DNA of 13,070 bases from Desulfocapsa sp. (GTDB lineage Bacteria > Desulfobacterota > Desulfobulbia > Desulfobulbales > Desulfocapsaceae). Numbering within the stretch: the first letter of the stretch is position 1; each line of letters begins with the position of its first letter. This document shows, piece after piece, positions 1-7,723 of this stretch. The notes beneath the pieces are model-generated. The model was given only the letters and a program-made list of their open reading frames with translations, was not told where the DNA came from and ran no database searches. The translations under genes were made by a program, and so were the position numbers. The DNA lies in the NCBI GenBank assembly GCA_020717935.1, contig DYDK01000022.1:1-13070 (forward strand). Reading direction: 5' to 3'.

Positions 1-255
1 TCAGCGGCAGATTGCTGGTGGGGCTACATCTCTGCCCGAAACACTGACCTTGCCTCGCCATCAGGCGAACCGCACTTACCATCTATTTTATTCAGCATTA
101 TGTTCAGAGCTTAAAATGCTAACAGTATATTAGACAGAATTGCCTTGTATACGAATTCTGCCTATTGATTTGTTTGTTTCTGTGTATTACTTTTGTGGAA
201 AACTTTTTGTGACTGTGAAGTCGAAAGCAAAACCACTCAATTTTTTTCAGGATAC
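1..255. other. non-coding leader upstream of the integron-type integrase
   Basis: No convincing coding region is seen here. If the recombinase downstream belongs to an integron, an attI site would be expected in this stretch or just left of it. I found no sequence matching the GTTRRRY core on either strand; the nearest is GTTAGCA (reverse strand, about 117-123), which fails at two positions. A small inverted repeat, CAGAATT (135-141) and AATTCTG (154-160) with a 12-nt spacer, lies about 100 bases before the start codon and could be an operator. No promoter can be called with confidence. Confidence 0.4.
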
Positions 256-1659
256 ATGATGCAGCAGGCAAATGCAAATTTTTCCAGCAATAATGTTGAG
301 ATTTTTTGGGGCAAGTATATTGAAAACCTCAGGTTGCGAAGGGTCAAGGAGAGTGCGCAGCGCTGGTATGTGAAGCGGGCTGAAGACTTTATCAAGGTCG
401 CTCAGGAACGGAAACTGCTTGAGCACAGTGCGGATGATATCAACCGCTATCTGGAGGAGCAGGGGCGAAAACAGGGGCTTCAGGGGTGGCAGTTTCTTCA
501 GATTGTTGATGCTATACAGATTTTATTGGAAACAGCCCGTGCCCCTGTTGGGGCTCAGGTCAACTGGGAGTATTGGCGCAATTCCGCTCAGGAGCTTGAG
601 GACTCCCATCCCACCATTGCCCGGACAGGCGGGGTCTTGCCCAGCACTGAACCCGCTGGCCGCATGCCGCTTCTGGATAGGGTGCGTGCCCGCTATGGCA
701 GTTCTCTTGATGAGTTGGTGGTTGTTATCCGGCAGCGAAACTACTCCATCCGCACCGAGCAGGCCTATCTGGGCTGGGTGTGCCGTTTTCTGCTGTTCGC
801 GGGGGATAAGGATGTCGCGGCCATGAGTGAGACGGACATTGTCGCCTTTTTGCAGGATCTGGCGGTGCGTGGCCAGGTGGCGGCCAGCACCCAGAATCAG
901 GCCTTGAATGGTTTGATCTTCTTTTTTACCCAGGTGCTGAAACGAGAGATCGGCAATCTTGGAGATTTTGTCCGCGCCAAAAGGCCCCGGCGGCTGCCGG
1001 TTGTCCTGAGTCGGTCAGAAGCCGGTCGTTTGCTGGCGGAGCTGGAAAAGACAGGCGGTCTGCATTATCTGATGGCAGCCTTGTTGTATGGGACGGGAAT
1101 GCGATTAATGGAATGTGTGCGGCTGCGGGTTCAGGATATTGATTTTGATCAGAATTTGATTGTGATCCGTGACGGCAAGGGGCAAAAGGATCGGGTGGTT
1201 CCGTTGCCCCAAAGCCTGCGGGAGGTATTGACCCGCCATCTTGACGAGACGCGGAGGCTGCATCAGGAGGATCTGAGGCAGGGACTGGGGGAGGTTTTCC
1301 TGCCCGATGCCCTGACCCGCAAGTACCCCAATGCCGCCCGGGAGTGGATGTGGCAGTATGTCTTTCCCAGCGGACGATTGTCCCAGGACCCGCGCAGCGG
1401 TGAAACCCGGCGGCATCATATCCATGAAAACGGCTTGCAGAAGAGCGTCAAAAAGGCGGCGATGGCGGCGGCAATCACCAAACGGGTCAATTGCCATGCC
1501 CTGCGCCACAGCTTTGCCACCCACTTGCTGAAGAGCGGGTACGATATCCGTACCATCCAGGAACTGCTGGGCCATGCCGATGTCTCCACCACCATGATCT
1601 ACACCCATGTGCTGAACCGCGGCGGCAGCGGAGTGGTAAGCCCCTTGGACAGTCTGTGA
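256..1659 (+). CDS. intI: integron-type site-specific tyrosine recombinase (IntI family) with extra N-terminal domain
   Basis: A tyrosine recombinase that would cut and rejoin attI/attC recombination sites to insert or excise gene cassettes. In 467-aa numbering the catalytic set is complete: R283 (YGTGMR), K308 (GKGQKDR), H414 and R417 (HALRH), H440 (LLGHADVS) and nucleophile Y449 (MIYTHV). The IntI-specific insertion between motifs is present ([10 protein letters not shown], then [12 protein letters not shown]), as is the SPLDSL C-terminus. This separates IntI from XerC/D and phage integrases. Typical IntI proteins are about 320-340 aa. This one has about 135 extra N-terminal residues resembling a second SAM-like core-binding domain, then a linker, then the usual core-binding domain (about 138-225). 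Start: ATG 256 or 259, with AGGA at 249-252. An in-frame TTG at 193 would add 21 residues but lacks support. No attC sites or cassettes are visible on the right side, so any cassette array would lie left of position 1. Confidence 0.93.
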   Translation: MMQQANANFSSNNVEIFWGKYIENLRLRRVKESAQRWYVKRAEDFIKVAQERKLLEHSADDINRYLEEQGRKQGLQGWQFLQIVDAIQILLETARAPVGAQVNWEYWRNSAQELEDSHPTIARTGGVLPSTEPAGRMPLLDRVRARYGSSLDELVVVIRQRNYSIRTEQAYLGWVCRFLLFAGDKDVAAMSETDIVAFLQDLAVRGQVAASTQNQALNGLIFFFTQVLKREIGNLGDFVRAKRPRRLPVVLSRSEAGRLLAELEKTGGLHYLMAALLYGTGMRLMECVRLRVQDIDFDQNLIVIRDGKGQKDRVVPLPQSLREVLTRHLDETRRLHQEDLRQGLGEVFLPDALTRKYPNAAREWMWQYVFPSGRLSQDPRSGETRRHHIHENGLQKSVKKAAMAAAITKRVNCHALRHSFATHLLKSGYDIRTIQELLGHADVSTTMIYTHVLNRGGSGVVSPLDSL

Positions 1660-1755
1660 GGATTGTTTGAGGGGCACATTTTTTGGGACATGACGCAATG
1701 CTGTTCGACGGATTGGCATGACCATCAACCCCTTCATTTTTCATTGTGGAAAATC

Positions 1756-3339
1756 TTGACGAAGCTCATCCTCAACCATGTGCCCATTCCCATTGAGAAA
1801 GACGGCTTGGATTCGTACATTCATGCCGCGTCCCAACTCCTGCAAACAAGGGCCGATGATCTCAGCATTATCGAAATTCTGAGCAAATCCTTAGACCCTC
1901 GCAATCAGGAACAGTTCTATTATATCCTGTCCCTGGTCGTTCTCGTTGCTGACACCTATGACAATTCGTCTGGTTTTCCGCTGTATATTCCGTCCCCCAC
2001 GACCGAGCGAAAAATGGCCGGGAGCAAAGAGCGACCGATTATCGTCGGCTTTGGCCCGGCGGGAATGTTTGCGGCCCTTGAACTGGTTGATGCCGGATTG
2101 AAACCGCTGATCTTTGAACGGGGCAAAAAGATCGAGGAACGAACCCTTGATGTCCAGAAATTCATGCAAGAACGGGAGCTGAACAACGAATCCAACATCC
2201 AATTTGGTGAAGGCGGGGCGGGTTCCTACTCGGATGGAAAGCTCTTTTCCAGACGAAACAACAATACCGGCCCGGTGCATCGTGTCTTGCAGGCCTTTAT
2301 CAGATTTGGAGCCCCGGCCGAAATAGCGTATATCAGCAAGCCCCATCTCGGCACCGATGTTTTATGTCGTATTGTCCGCAAGATCCGTACCTCTATTCTG
2401 GAACGGGGCGGTGAGATTTTTTATGAAGCCAAAATGACCGACCTGCTCATGGCAGGTGATGCCGCCGCGGGTATCATTATCAATGACGAGCAGGAGTATC
2501 GTGGCAACAGCATCTATCTGGCCCTGGGTCATTCAGCTCGCGACACCCTGGAGATGCTGCAGGGCAAAGGGGTGGCCCTGGAATCGCGGCCCATTTCAGT
2601 TGGACTGCGGATTGAGCATCCGGCCCCTATCATCAACCGGATGCGCTATGGCCCGAAGTATCATGATTTTCCAAGCTTAGGGGCTGCCACCTACTCCTTG
2701 AATTGGACCAATCGCACCACAAAACGGGGCGTTTACACCTTTTGCATGTGCCCAGGCGGCGAGGTGATCAATGCCTCGTCCGATCAGGGCTTGCTGGTGG
2801 TCAACGGCATGAGTTACTCTCGGCGGGATGCCCCTTTTTCCAATGCGGCCCTGGTAGTGAGTTGCCACCAGGAAGATTACGGGTCAGCCAACCCCCTTGC
2901 TGGCATTGAATTTCAGCAGAATATTGAACGAAAAGCCTTTGTCGCTGGTGGGCATACATGGGCGATTCCCGCCCAGAATCTGATGCATTTCTTAGGAGAG
3001 AAGGGGGTGGTCGACCTCCCTGAAAGCTCATGCCAGCAAGGGATTGTCACCGCTGATATGCGAGCAATTTTCCCCGAATTTGTCATTGCCGAGCTCCTGT
3101 CCGCCTTTGACCAGTGGCGGCGGCAAGTCCCGTCCTTTGTCTCGCATCAGGCGATCCTCCTGGGAGCGGAGACACGGACAACCTCACCGGTCAAAATTGT
3201 GCGCAACGAAGAGTATGAATCGGTGTCAGTAAAAAATCTCTTTCCCATTGGCGAAGGAGCGGGCTATGCCGGTGGAATATGCAGTTCGGCTGCCGATGCC
3301 ATCAGGGCAGTTACCATTCGTCTGGCACTGGGAGGGTGA
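1756..3339 (+). CDS. FAD-dependent dehydrogenase, COG2509-like
   Basis: A cytoplasmic flavoprotein of the uncharacterised COG2509 'FAD-dependent dehydrogenase' group. The substrate is unknown. With a TTG start at 1756 (about 527 aa) the N-terminal part is an alpha/beta region (TKLILNHVPIPIEKDG, then helices) typical of this group. It is followed by a Rossmann dinucleotide-binding motif GFGPAG at about residues 98-103, with the acidic ribose-binding end (LIFERG) about 20 residues later. A glycine-rich stretch, FGEGGAGSYSDGKL, and a C-terminal FAD-binding segment, PIGEGAGYAGGICSSA, are also present. The open frame extends upstream to TTG 1663, with ATG at 1690, but GGGA lies only 1 nt from that ATG and the extra residues do not resemble the family. 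GGA at 1748-1750 is well placed for TTG 1756. The start is therefore uncertain; the stop is firm. It follows the recombinase on the same strand but is not cassette-like, and no attC is seen at its end. Confidence 0.85.
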   Translation: MTKLILNHVPIPIEKDGLDSYIHAASQLLQTRADDLSIIEILSKSLDPRNQEQFYYILSLVVLVADTYDNSSGFPLYIPSPTTERKMAGSKERPIIVGFGPAGMFAALELVDAGLKPLIFERGKKIEERTLDVQKFMQERELNNESNIQFGEGGAGSYSDGKLFSRRNNNTGPVHRVLQAFIRFGAPAEIAYISKPHLGTDVLCRIVRKIRTSILERGGEIFYEAKMTDLLMAGDAAAGIIINDEQEYRGNSIYLALGHSARDTLEMLQGKGVALESRPISVGLRIEHPAPIINRMRYGPKYHDFPSLGAATYSLNWTNRTTKRGVYTFCMCPGGEVINASSDQGLLVVNGMSYSRRDAPFSNAALVVSCHQEDYGSANPLAGIEFQQNIERKAFVAGGHTWAIPAQNLMHFLGEKGVVDLPESSCQQGIVTADMRAIFPEFVIAELLSAFDQWRRQVPSFVSHQAILLGAETRTTSPVKIVRNEEYESVSVKNLFPIGEGAGYAGGICSSAADAIRAVTIRLALGG

Positions 3340-3868
3340 GTGTCGCTCAAGGATAAGCCCCCCTTCCTCGTCCTCTTTTCCCTCATTTTTCTATTCCTTG
3401 TTTTTCCATAAAGAGGTATCTTGTTGCGTCATATACAATGTCATATAATTCTTCGTTGCCAGATTTAACAACAACCCCCCTTAATCCCCCCTTGTCAGGC
3501 TGATCTTGATCCACACTTGACACAGGGGGCATGGTAAGCATCCTGTTTCATAGGAACTTTTATGAACCGTAGAATGTCGAATATAGAATATCGAGTGTCG
3601 AAGTGAAAACTTCATCATTCTGCGGTTCCTTGTTCGATATTCGATATTGAATGATTTTAGATGCTTAACAGGAAGCCAAAACCGCATTAAGAAATACCCC
3701 TGTGCTTTGTCAAGTGTGGATCAAGATCGGTCTGACAAGGGGGAATAGGGGGGATAACAGGTACGCATTACCCTATAAAACAAATCTGACAACGAAGAGA
3801 TACACAATCGCGCAATCTTCAGTTAATAAAAAAATAATTCTACACGAAAACACAAGGAGATACTCAAC
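3340..3868. other. 529-base intergenic region with a nested inverted-repeat element
   Basis: No credible gene lies here. The short open frames (for example 3481-3687 on the minus strand and 3702-3989 on the plus strand) fall inside repeat sequence or run into serC in the wrong frame. Positions 3340-3470 are AT/CT-rich with no clear terminator. Positions 3471-3760 are the element listed separately. Positions 3761-3868 are the serC leader, which ends in AAGGAG at 3854-3859, 9 nt before the serC ATG. A TATAAA at about 3774 might be a -10 box, but no good -35 is seen. Confidence 0.6.
3471..3760. repeat. nested inverted-repeat element (MITE-like), about 290 bp
   Basis: The ends are long imperfect inverted repeats. 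The left arm at about 3471-3523 contains a C-rich run, then TTGTCAG, then GATCTTGATCCACACTTGACA. The right arm at 3708-3760 is its reverse complement with few mismatches (CTGACAAGGGGG, ATCAAGATC, TGTCAAGTGTGGA). Inside is a second pair, GAACCGTAGAATG (3564-3576) against CATTCTGCGGTTC (3616-3628), 12 of 13 pairing. This encloses a perfect mini-hairpin, GAAGT-GAAA-ACTTC (3600-3613). Reiterated TCGAATAT/ATATTCGA words lie on both sides. There is no transposase frame, so it would be non-autonomous. The TCGAATAT-type words remind me of intergenic repeats common in deltaproteobacterial genomes, but that is memory, not a search. Confidence 0.7.
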
Positions 3869-4954
3869 ATGCCTCAACGAGTTTATAACTTTAGCGCCGG
3901 TCCTGGCACCCTACCCTACGAAGTCCTTGAGCAGGCCGCCAAAGATGTCGTCAATTTTCAGGATTCCGGCATGGGCCTCATCGAGATGAGCCACCGCTCC
4001 AAGCCCTTTATGGCCGTGGCCGCTGGGGCTGAACAGCTCCTTCGTGAACTCATGGAAATCCCTGATAATTACAAGGTTCTGTTTCTGCAAGGCGGGGCCT
4101 CCAGCCAATTTTTCATGATCCCCATGAATCTGCTGGGCAGCGGCAAGAAGGCCGCTTATCTCAACACCGGGGTCTGGGCCAAAAAGGCGATTAAAGAGGC
4201 CAAGCTCTTTGGTGAGATCACGGCGCCCTACTCCAGCGAGGAACAGAAATTCAACCGTGTGCCTCAGCAGGCTGAATATACGATTCCTGATGATGCCGAG
4301 TATCTCTATCTGGTTTCCAATAACACTATTTACGGCACCCAGTTTCCCTCATTTCCGACCACCGATAAAATGCTGGTCTGCGATATGTCATCCGACATCC
4401 TCTCCCGCAAAATTGATGTCAGCAAATTCGGGTTGATCTTTGCTGGAGCCCAGAAGAATATGGGGCCTGCCGGTGTCACGGTGGTGATTATCCGCGACGA
4501 CCTGCTCGATCGTACTCCGGCCGGCACCCCGACCATGCTCTGCTACAAGACCCATGCCGACAATGACTCCATGTTCAATACCCCGCCCTGCTTTGCTATT
4601 TATGTGATGGGTGAAGTGTTGAAATGGTTGAAGAAACAGGGTGGTGTGGCCGCCATGGAGAAGATCAACCAGGAAAAGGCCGCCCTGCTCTATGCCGCCA
4701 TTGATGCCAGTCCCTATTATCGCGGTCATGCCGAGCCTGGCTCCCGTTCACTCATGAATATTTCCTTTAATCTGCCGACCGCCGAACTGGAAACCAAATT
4801 TATCGCCGAGGCTACCAAGGCCGGCCTGAACGGACTCAAAGGCCATCGCTCCATCGGCGGCTGCCGGGCCTCCATTTACAATGCCTTCCCCCGTGAAGGG
4901 GTTGTCAAGCTGGTGGAATTCATGCAAGAGTTTGCAAAGAACAATCCTGCCTGA
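3869..4954 (+). CDS. serC: phosphoserine aminotransferase
   Basis: A PLP-dependent class V aminotransferase converting 3-phosphohydroxypyruvate and glutamate to O-phosphoserine and 2-oxoglutarate. This is the second step of serine synthesis, and many SerC enzymes also act in pyridoxal phosphate synthesis. It is cytosolic and normally a homodimer. The 361-aa length matches the family. Recognisable segments are the N-terminal NFSAGPGTLP, EMSHRSK at about residue 40, the phosphate-binding FLQGGASSQF, the stretch CDMSSD, and the PLP Schiff-base lysine K196 in FAGAQKNMGPAG. The C-terminal GHRSIGGCRASIYNA is diagnostic. The ATG at 3869 has a strong AAGGAG 9 nt upstream. It is the first gene of a likely three-gene unit; the radical SAM gene starts 9 nt after its stop. 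No serA or serB is in the window. Confidence 0.97.
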   Translation: MPQRVYNFSAGPGTLPYEVLEQAAKDVVNFQDSGMGLIEMSHRSKPFMAVAAGAEQLLRELMEIPDNYKVLFLQGGASSQFFMIPMNLLGSGKKAAYLNTGVWAKKAIKEAKLFGEITAPYSSEEQKFNRVPQQAEYTIPDDAEYLYLVSNNTIYGTQFPSFPTTDKMLVCDMSSDILSRKIDVSKFGLIFAGAQKNMGPAGVTVVIIRDDLLDRTPAGTPTMLCYKTHADNDSMFNTPPCFAIYVMGEVLKWLKKQGGVAAMEKINQEKAALLYAAIDASPYYRGHAEPGSRSLMNISFNLPTAELETKFIAEATKAGLNGLKGHRSIGGCRASIYNAFPREGVVKLVEFMQEFAKNNPA

Positions 4955-4963
4955 ACCCTCTGC

Positions 4964-5866
4964 ATGAACTATGACGGCGACATCATCCGACCGCCCAGTG
5001 AGGCAGACTCCATCATCCTCCAGGTGACGGTCGGATGTTCCCATAATCAGTGTACATTTTGCGGGGCCTACAAGGATAAGAAAAAGAAATTCCGGATTCG
5101 TTCCGAAGAGGAAATTGACGAGAATATCGCCTTTGCCGCCCGCTATTGTTCTCGTCAACACAAGGTTTTTCTGGCTGATGGAGACGCCCTGATTCTTTCC
5201 CAGCAACGACTGGTCGCCCTGTTTGGAAAAATTCGTCGGCAACTCCCCCGGGTGCGGCGCATTTCCCTCTACGGGAATGCCAAGGCTATCCGCTCGAAAA
5301 GTTTGGAACAATTACAAGAACTCAAAAGGTTGGGACTGAATCGAATTTACATGGGCCTGGAAAGCGGCGATGATACCATTCTCTCCCGCGTCCGCAAAGG
5401 CGAAACGGCCGCTTCCATGATTGATGCGGCCTGCAGGGTCAGAAATGCGAAAATATTTCTCTCCGCGACCGTTCTGTTAGGACTTGCCGGTATTGAAGGC
5501 AGCCGTCAACACGCCCAGGCCACAGGGCAGACCTTGTCGGCAATGGCCCCCAACCAGATCGCCGCCCTGACCCTCATGCCGCTGGCTGGAACCGAACTTG
5601 GCGATCAGGTCGCCAATGGCACCTTTCATCTGCCTGACGCCGTGGGAATGTTGCAGGAGCTCAAGGAAATGGTGGAGCATATCCACTGCGACACAGTAAA
5701 CTCCGAGGGCGTGTCCTGGAAGACACAGTTCATGGCCAACCATGCCTCCAATTATCTGCCCATCACCGGCCGGCTGGGTCGTGATAAAGAATCCATACTG
5801 GCCATGATTCAGCAGGCCATCACCGGTGAAATCCTCCTGACCCCTGAACGATCCCGGGCCCTATAA
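4964..5866 (+). CDS. radical SAM protein of unknown substrate
   Basis: A 300-aa protein with a radical SAM fold that would use a [4Fe-4S] cluster to cleave S-adenosylmethionine; its substrate is not known. The cluster motif is C25-x4-C30-x2-C33 (VGCSHNQCTFCG), one residue longer between the first two cysteines than the classic CX3CX2C. This spacing recurs in a family of stand-alone bacterial radical SAM proteins that I recall with the same start (MNY.G...RPPSEADS). Further barrel signatures are YGNAKAI and LNRIYMGLESGDD (SAM-binding GES-like strand) at about 125-135, then LTLMPLAGTELGD. There is no cobalamin-binding or SPASM extension. The start ATG at 4964 lacks a good Shine-Dalgarno sequence but lies 9 nt after serC, so translation probably depends on the upstream gene. 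A second radical SAM gene, rlmN, follows 21 nt later. Confidence 0.88.
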   Translation: MNYDGDIIRPPSEADSIILQVTVGCSHNQCTFCGAYKDKKKKFRIRSEEEIDENIAFAARYCSRQHKVFLADGDALILSQQRLVALFGKIRRQLPRVRRISLYGNAKAIRSKSLEQLQELKRLGLNRIYMGLESGDDTILSRVRKGETAASMIDAACRVRNAKIFLSATVLLGLAGIEGSRQHAQATGQTLSAMAPNQIAALTLMPLAGTELGDQVANGTFHLPDAVGMLQELKEMVEHIHCDTVNSEGVSWKTQFMANHASNYLPITGRLGRDKESILAMIQQAITGEILLTPERSRAL

Positions 5867-5887
5867 AGAAAAAAGAAAATAATACGC

Positions 5888-6952
5888 ATGACCGCCAAAA
5901 CCGACCTTCGCAATCTCACCAGGGATGACATTGTTCATTTTGTTGAATCCCTTGGCCAGCCCGCCTTTCGAGGGCGGCAGATCATGTCCTGGCTCTATCG
6001 GCCCGGCATCACCGATTTTTCACAGATGACCGATCTGGCGGCCAAGGATTTTCGCAGAATCTTAAGTGAACACGCAACCATCTCCCGCTTTGACGACCAG
6101 GTTCTTGAATGTTCCAGCGACGGCTGTGTCAAATTCGGTTTCAAACTCGCTGATGGCAAAGTGATCGAATCGGTACTCATCCCTGAGCCTGATCGCAATA
6201 CCCTTTGCGTCTCTTCGCAGGTGGGCTGCGCCATGAACTGCTCCTTTTGCCTGACCGCCGGCATGGGATTTATCCGCAACCTGCAACCGGCTGAAATCGT
6301 AAATCAGGTCTGCGCGGTGGATGATTTTCTGCGGAATCAGCCAGAAAACGAACGCATCGGGCCTGAAAGAGTCACCAATGTGGTCTTCATGGGCATGGGC
6401 GAACCCCTCAATAATCTTGAGAATCTCCTCAAAGCCCTCTCCATCATGACAGAACAGCAGGGACTTGATCTTACCAACCGCCGGATTACGGTCTCCACCT
6501 GCGGCATCATCCCCAAAATGCGGCAACTGGGCGAAAACTCGAATGCCAACCTGGCCATCTCCCTGCACGCCACCAATGACACAACCCGTAGCCGGATCAT
6601 GCCCATCAATGACCGCTACCCCTTAGACGATCTGCTGGCCGCCTGTCGTGATTTTCCCATGCCCAAGCGCAAACGGATCATGTTTGAATATATCCTGCTG
6701 GCCGGAATCAATGATTCCAGGGAAAACGCCCATGAACTGGCGCGAAAATTACGGGATATTCCCTGCAAAATCAATCTCCTGCCTTACAACGAGTCCCCCA
6801 CCCTACCCTACACCGGAACCCCCATGCCCCAGATTCTCGCCTTTCAAAAAATCCTCATGGATGCCAACTATTCGGTTTTCATCCGCAACAGTCGGGGGAG
6901 CGATATTTCGGCAGCCTGCGGCCAGTTGGCAAGCAGAAAGAATACTACCTAA
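5888..6952 (+). CDS. rlmN: dual-specificity 23S rRNA A2503 / tRNA A37 C2-methyltransferase
   Basis: A radical SAM enzyme that methylates C2 of adenosine 2503 in 23S rRNA and, in several bacteria, adenosine 37 of certain tRNAs. The 354-aa protein shows the N-terminal HhH-like RNA-binding part (GQPAFRGRQIMSWLYRPG). The cluster motif is C114-x3-C118-x2-C121 (VGCAMNCSFC), where C118 is also the residue involved in resolving the methyl intermediate. Other motifs are FMGMGEPLNN, TVSTCGI and LAISLHA. The methyl-carrying cysteine is C344 in SRGSDISAACGQLA near the C-terminus. Both mechanistic cysteines are present, so it should be active. Cfr is less likely, because the sequence is ordinary RlmN throughout and the context is housekeeping. 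No strong Shine-Dalgarno sequence is seen, only an A-rich leader. The last codons and the TAA overlap the left edge of a long palindrome (6948-7002). Confidence 0.96.
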   Translation: MTAKTDLRNLTRDDIVHFVESLGQPAFRGRQIMSWLYRPGITDFSQMTDLAAKDFRRILSEHATISRFDDQVLECSSDGCVKFGFKLADGKVIESVLIPEPDRNTLCVSSQVGCAMNCSFCLTAGMGFIRNLQPAEIVNQVCAVDDFLRNQPENERIGPERVTNVVFMGMGEPLNNLENLLKALSIMTEQQGLDLTNRRITVSTCGIIPKMRQLGENSNANLAISLHATNDTTRSRIMPINDRYPLDDLLAACRDFPMPKRKRIMFEYILLAGINDSRENAHELARKLRDIPCKINLLPYNESPTLPYTGTPMPQILAFQKILMDANYSVFIRNSRGSDISAACGQLASRKNTT

Positions 6953-7002
6953 ATCCTGCAATCATTTGGCATTCGGCTGTCAAAACGATTCCAGGATTTA
7001 GG
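6948..7002. repeat. long imperfect palindrome at the rlmN 3' end
   Basis: TACCTAAATCCTG (6946-6958) and CAGGATTTAGGTA (6992-7004) form a perfect 13-bp inverted repeat. The symmetry continues inward with mismatches (AATCATTTGGCA against TGTCAAAACGATT) to a short TTCGGC loop, giving a hairpin of about 55-59 nt. The rlmN stop codon TAA (6950-6952) lies inside the left arm. It sits between two convergent genes, so it could act as a bidirectional terminator. However, there is no T-run on either side, and its length and symmetry look more like a dispersed REP-type palindrome. Confidence 0.65.
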
Positions 7003-7026
7003 TAAAACTGGCGGTTAAACAGCACT

Positions 7027-7278
7027 TCAGGTCATGCGAATGCGTTCACAGTCGGGGCAGATCCAGGTCGGCCCGTTGCTGATCCCCCATAGGTTTTCCT
7101 GAAAACACTTCTCGCAGATCATAAAGCCGCAGGGACAACTCAGGCAGTAGGGTTTCTTTTCCTTGCAGCAATGACACTGATATTCGCCCAGTTTTTTGCG
7201 GCGATAGCCTGATTCTGTTTTTTTCTCGCTCTTTTCAGCAGATTCGCCAATTTTTTCATCCTCTTTGTGAAGATTCAT
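7027..7278 (-). CDS. small cysteine-rich putative zinc-binding protein, function unknown
   Basis: I do not recognise a characterised family. The 83-aa product has a charged, lysine/glutamate-rich, probably disordered N-terminus (residues 1-30), then a compact cysteine-rich domain. Cysteines fall in four CxxC-type pairs at about 35/38, 45/48, 55/58 and 74/77, plus C37 and C50. This is enough for two zinc sites in a RING-like or double zinc-ribbon arrangement. The conserved-looking core is LSCPCGFMICEKCFQENLWG, and the end is WICPDCERIR. No membrane segment or signal peptide is seen. Its ATG (7278-7276) overlaps the cutA TGA (7277-7275) as ATGA, with AAGGAG 8 nt upstream inside cutA, so it is almost certainly translated together with cutA. 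An upstream in-frame start at 7302 is possible but less likely. A metal-related role with CutA is inference only. Confidence 0.72.
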   Translation of the reverse strand: MNLHKEDEKIGESAEKSEKKTESGYRRKKLGEYQCHCCKEKKPYCLSCPCGFMICEKCFQENLWGISNGPTWICPDCERIRMT

Positions 7279-7604
7279 ATCACCAGCTCCTTTTCCAGCC
7301 ACTGCCGATAATCGTCACTGATTCGAGATATCGGCATCATGATGATTTCAGGGGTGGAATAAGGGTGAATACTGAGAATGAGGTCTTCAATCTGCGGTGC
7401 CAGTCGTTCGACACTCTTTATCGTCAACAGAAATTCCTGAGCTGTGACAATAGCCCCCTGCCACCAGTAGGAGCTGCTCATCGGCCCCTGAATCTGGGCG
7501 CAAGCAATCAACCGCTTTTCCAGCAGGATGCGGCTTATTTTTTCAGCATCCGTGCGTCGTTCGACTGTGGTGCTGATAACAACCGGAACTGACGGAACTG
7601 ACAT
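7275..7604 (-). CDS. cutA: CutA-family divalent cation tolerance protein
   Basis: A small trimeric ferredoxin-like-fold protein of the CutA1 family. It is named for copper tolerance in E. coli, though its real molecular role is unsettled. The 109-aa form matches the usual 100-115 aa. Visible family features are VVISTTVERRTDAEKI at the N-terminus, LLEKRLIACAQI, the SSSYWWQGAI strand, LLTIKS, then IHPYSTPEIIMMPI and YRQWL. The start is ATG 7604, preceded by AGGAG 10 nt upstream. A longer frame to 7721 would add a hydrophobic segment ending LFLGC that mimics a lipoprotein signal. It would begin 2 nt from the coaX start and is not supported. It is the first gene of a two-gene minus-strand unit, coupled by ATGA to the cysteine-rich gene, and is divergent from coaX. 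Confidence 0.93.
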   Translation of the reverse strand: MSVPSVPVVISTTVERRTDAEKISRILLEKRLIACAQIQGPMSSSYWWQGAIVTAQEFLLTIKSVERLAPQIEDLILSIHPYSTPEIIMMPISRISDDYRQWLEKELVI

Positions 7605-7723
7605 TATAGGCAAACTCCTTTCTTTTTTTTGATTATTGGAATAGGATAATTTCCGCGTCTCTAAAGACTCACATAAACACCCCAGGAACAAAAAACAAAG
7701 AATAAAAAACGCCCTAACCAAAA

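Noticed and set aside
1..192. attI or attC site
   Set aside because: No GTTRRRY/RYYYAAC core pair with attC-like folding is visible; the nearest match has two mismatches.
1105..1737. 210-aa open frame on the minus strand across the integrase
   Set aside because: It is antisense to the conserved catalytic half of the recombinase, has no recognisable motif, and is a by-product of GC-biased codons.
3564..3660. CRISPR-like array from the repeated TCGAATAT words
   Set aside because: The words are short, irregularly spaced and in both orientations. There are no constant-length repeats or spacers and no cas genes.
3702..3989. 95-aa open frame overlapping the serC start
   Set aside because: It begins in the repeat arm and reads serC in the wrong frame. 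serC has clear family identity and a strong ribosome binding site.
7605..7721. N-terminal extension of CutA with a lipoprotein-like LFLGC signal
   Set aside because: The family N-terminus and a good Shine-Dalgarno sequence support ATG 7604. The extension lies in the divergent promoter region and starts 2 nt from coaX.
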